In this document: positions 61,890 to 64,000 of the stretch, piece after piece
Layout of the letters: the number at the start of each line of letters is the position of its first letter
How positions within the stretch are numbered: the stretch's first letter is position 1
Assembly: GCA_026390555.1 (NCBI GenBank)
Contig: JAPLFS010000063.1
Location: 24,630-88,629, forward strand
DNA length: 64,000 nucleotides
Direction of reading: 5' to 3'
DNA from: Pseudomonadota bacterium
GTDB taxonomy: Bacteria > Bdellovibrionota_C > UBA2361 > OMII01
Made by a program: the position numbers and the translations under genes
The notes under the pieces: generated by a model
Seen by the model: only the letters and a program-made list of their open reading frames with translations
Database searches by the model: none
What the model was told of the DNA's origin: nothing

Positions 61890-62993
61890 TTATGGGGTGC
61901 TTGTACGCCTAATAATAAACGGAGAGCTGACTAGGTATTTTTCGCCCTTCAGTTGAGCTATTAGCCGCTGCGCCTGGATCTTATTATCTTCTGGACCAAC
62001 CACAACGCGATAGAAGTTCTCTCCCTTAACCGTTGTTGATTCGATTACTACAGGAAATCCAGACTTTTGAAGCTTCTTTGCGATCTGTTCGGCCTGTGTC
62101 AGCTGCTTTGGCGCAGCAACCTGGGCGAAATACCCATTTGGAAGACGCTTCTTTACCGCAATTTTAAGAGCCGGCTCGGGCTGCTTCTGAACCTTCGCAA
62201 GCGCCGCTACATTTACCTTCTCCTGTAGCTCCTCATCACCCTTAACTATTTTAGTTATTACCCCACTAGTGACGTTACCAAGAAGCTTCTGGCCACTCTC
62301 CTGCTCTTCATCCTTAGCTAGACGCTCATCAAGCAAAGTTCCAACGGTCCCGCTGCGCTCATAAGCCCTAGCTTTAGGTTGTGAGGGGATCTCTACTGCC
62401 TGCTCTTGCTCGCCACCTAAAAGGCGCACGTTCCGTGGAGTTGTCGCCTCGAGCTGCTCTACTGACTCAGCGTTCGAGAATACATCCTCTATCTCTGGGA
62501 TCGTCTCCTGCTGGATCTCTTTAACCCTTGATGCGGTTAGATCGCGCTCCTCCTTAGCTAGTCTTGATTCGGCTGCGCCATTTGCACCCTTAGATGAGGT
62601 GCTACCCTGCTCCAGAATCGCTGGAGCATTAAGTTTGTCGTATATACCTGAGATGTTCTGATTGGAGCTCTCTGGAAGAACGTCGCTAATTGTGAGCTTT
62701 GCTACCTCAACCCCCGAAGCGCTACGGGCGTTATCGAAGCCCACCGCGCGCCCTGAAACGAAGCCGAGTCCGTAAGAGCCGAATATCGCTCCGAGCGCGA
62801 GCCCCAACCAGACTACGATCTGCAGTGCCCCGAGCCGGATCTCTAACTTATCACCACCTAGCCTGCGACCTGTCATGGGAATCCTCTGCCTCTCATCGGA
62901 GGATCTCATTCTATAACCGGAACCAGCACGAATACCCGCTGGTGTGGAATTAGAGAGCTCTGCTCCGCTATTACTCTTTGCACCGCTGTTCAT
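61890..62993 (-). CDS. SPOR-domain membrane protein
   Basis: A 367-residue single-pass protein. A cytoplasmic N-terminus is followed by a helix near residues 53-75 (GALQIVVWLGLALGAIFGSY), then a ~200-residue charged linker and a C-terminal SPOR domain (NGYFAQVAAPKQLTQAEQIA, VKGENFYRVVVGP). SPOR domains bind denuded septal peptidoglycan, so a division or cell-wall role is likely. It starts 10 nt after the unrecognised gene at the right edge. Confidence 0.85.
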   Translation of the reverse strand: MNSGAKSNSGAELSNSTPAGIRAGSGYRMRSSDERQRIPMTGRRLGGDKLEIRLGALQIVVWLGLALGAIFGSYGLGFVSGRAVGFDNARSASGVEVAKLTISDVLPESSNQNISGIYDKLNAPAILEQGSTSSKGANGAAESRLAKEERDLTASRVKEIQQETIPEIEDVFSNAESVEQLEATTPRNVRLLGGEQEQAVEIPSQPKARAYERSGTVGTLLDERLAKDEEQESGQKLLGNVTSGVITKIVKGDEELQEKVNVAALAKVQKQPEPALKIAVKKRLPNGYFAQVAAPKQLTQAEQIAKKLQKSGFPVVIESTTVKGENFYRVVVGPEDNKIQAQRLIAQLKGEKYLVSSPFIIRRTSTP

Positions 62994-63003
62994 ACTGAGT
63001 CCT

Positions 63004-64000
63004 CTACAACTGATCTACACATACGCCACCCGAAACAACCGGTAGTATACTGGAAAGACCGAGGGCTAGACTAGCGGCAATCTGCGTTGTCCCTTGAGAA
63101 TCTATCTCCTGGGCTAGTGCCATGCGGGTTTGGGGCCTATTAAGAAAGGCGTGCCCCCGGCTAGCAAGCTCCTCTAGCACAGTTATCCACTCTAAAACTC
63201 CCCCATTACGGATAGCCCGGCTGATCCAAAGGGGCATAAATACACACCGCAACGCCAAATCTCGCTCTCTACTCCCTTTAAGGAGCTGATCGATACCAAT
63301 TATGCCCGCCAAGGTATTCCGATCAACCCCGCTCAACTGGCTGGCACATAGCTGCCTAAAGCGCTCAATCAGCACCTGCACGTTCCATAGCGGCGAGGCG
63401 CATTCATCAAAAAGCGCGACCGCTGGGTCGAAATCACCTGAGGGGATCGATGAGGCTGCGTGAAAGATCCAGCGCATCCAGCCATCATCCCCGCGCAGCT
63501 CCCCTATCACGGCGCGCATAGAGGGGGTGTTTAAGAGCTCTGAGAGAGCGCGGTCCCTACTGATAAGCCAGGCATCACTCGGCATTCTAAGGTTACACCT
63601 CCCGGCCTTACGTTGCTCTGCCAGGTAGCTCTTGGATCTCTCAGAGAGCCGTTCATGATAGTGGTGCGCCGTAAGAATAGCGGCGGGAAGAGTGTCATTA
63701 GTGCCGTTTGATGAGAGCTCAAAAACATCCAATATATCGAGCCGTGCCTCCCCTTCGTGCGCGAGACAACGCTCTACAGCCAGGCGCATCTGCTCAAGCA
63801 CCTCAATCTTAGACCGTACGATGCGGGGAGCTAGCGGCACAAAGGAGAGTCGACATCCACCCTCATATACAACAGTCAGAAGGGCCTGCAGAGCTGTACT
63901 CGCGATTAGCCGCAAGCGGGCATATACTGGCACGCTAAGATCTGGAACCAGGCAGATTACCTCACGCAGCTCTGCCTTACTGCTCGCGCCAGATCTAGCG
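63004..64000 (-). CDS. unrecognised protein (probably partial, open at right edge)
   Basis: The frame runs without a stop from 63004 to the window end (at least 331 residues). A GTG at 63933 could be a start, but the upstream codons (SSKAELREVICLVPDLS) look equally coding, so the gene probably begins outside. No motif is recognised. It is helix-rich with NGTNDTLPAAILTAHHYHER, WMRWIFHAASSIPSGDF and LGLSSILPVVSGG. No signal peptide is visible in this part. It is followed by the SPOR-domain gene after 10 nt, suggesting a joint transcript. Confidence 0.6.
   Translation of the reverse strand, partial: ARSGASSKAELREVICLVPDLSVPVYARLRLIASTALQALLTVVYEGGCRLSFVPLAPRIVRSKIEVLEQMRLAVERCLAHEGEARLDILDVFELSSNGTNDTLPAAILTAHHYHERLSERSKSYLAEQRKAGRCNLRMPSDAWLISRDRALSELLNTPSMRAVIGELRGDDGWMRWIFHAASSIPSGDFDPAVALFDECASPLWNVQVLIERFRQLCASQLSGVDRNTLAGIIGIDQLLKGSRERDLALRCVFMPLWISRAIRNGGVLEWITVLEELASRGHAFLNRPQTRMALAQEIDSQGTTQIAASLALGLSSILPVVSGGVCVDQL

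Overview
The window comes from a flagellated Gram-negative bacterium. It carries LPS-core heptose genes, RseP, a SPOR-domain protein, proton-translocating transhydrogenase and two flagellins. Gene order and protein style (rpsB-tsf-pyrH-frr-uppS-cdsA-dxr-rseP, rpoZ-rel, class I dihydroorotase, split pntAA/pntAB) suggest a deltaproteobacterial-grade lineage such as Bdellovibrionota or SAR324-like. I cannot fix the taxon from sequence alone. Most of the window is dense, mostly minus-strand housekeeping DNA. I saw no tRNA, rRNA, CRISPR array, insertion sequence or phage gene.

Layout. 1-3368: LPS inner-core cluster (heptose kinase cut by the window edge, two GT9 heptosyltransferases, a Kdo/WaaP-type kinase). 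3381-8687: rlmN, ndk, coaD, two small plus-strand unknowns, ribosomal protein bTHX, a DUF971 protein, infA and accA. 8861-14165: three tandem paralogues made of 36-residue repeats, sitting between accA and miaA. 14247-20850: miaA, mutL, an HtrA-type protease, rel and rpoZ. 21173-21763: an unknown plus-strand gene. 21805-29240: pyrR-pyrB-pyrC-carA-carB, most of UMP synthesis. 29260-34180: small membrane proteins, a receiver-like protein, an NtrC-type regulator and rho. 34490-42378: tsaB, rseP, dxr, cdsA, uppS, frr, pyrH, tsf, rpsB. 42773-46848: a SAM-hydrolase-like protein, two flagellins with long leaders and a structured 3' region, and a glycine-zipper lipoprotein. 46861-58660: thiolase, a radical-SAM-like protein without cluster cysteines, trxA, prmA, an MDR oxidoreductase, a FAD oxidoreductase, purD, purH and a membrane PP2C phosphatase. 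58857-64000: pntB-pntAB-pntAA, a SPOR protein and an unrecognised gene cut by the right edge.

The most unusual content is the repeat-protein locus. Each paralogue has a 134-residue N-terminal region, then 10-14 near-perfect 36-residue repeats. Helix-like blocks flank three hypervariable residues at repeat positions 14-16. The N-terminus contains one or two degenerate repeats, and the intact C-terminus is a degenerate capping repeat. This is the same design logic as TALE-type DNA-binding arrays (two-helix repeats, a variable inter-helix residue set, cryptic capping repeats). Homology and function are unproven. Two of the three copies share a +1 frameshift in the last repeat that separates off the cap. 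The cap remains well preserved out of frame in the middle copy and has decayed in the last copy.

Other points of note: five 15-bp repeats in a long rho leader; a candidate structured RNA between a flagellin gene and its terminator; matching sigma28-like promoters with 16-nt spacing on both flagellins; and a 56-residue single-pass membrane protein with a strong ribosome binding site.
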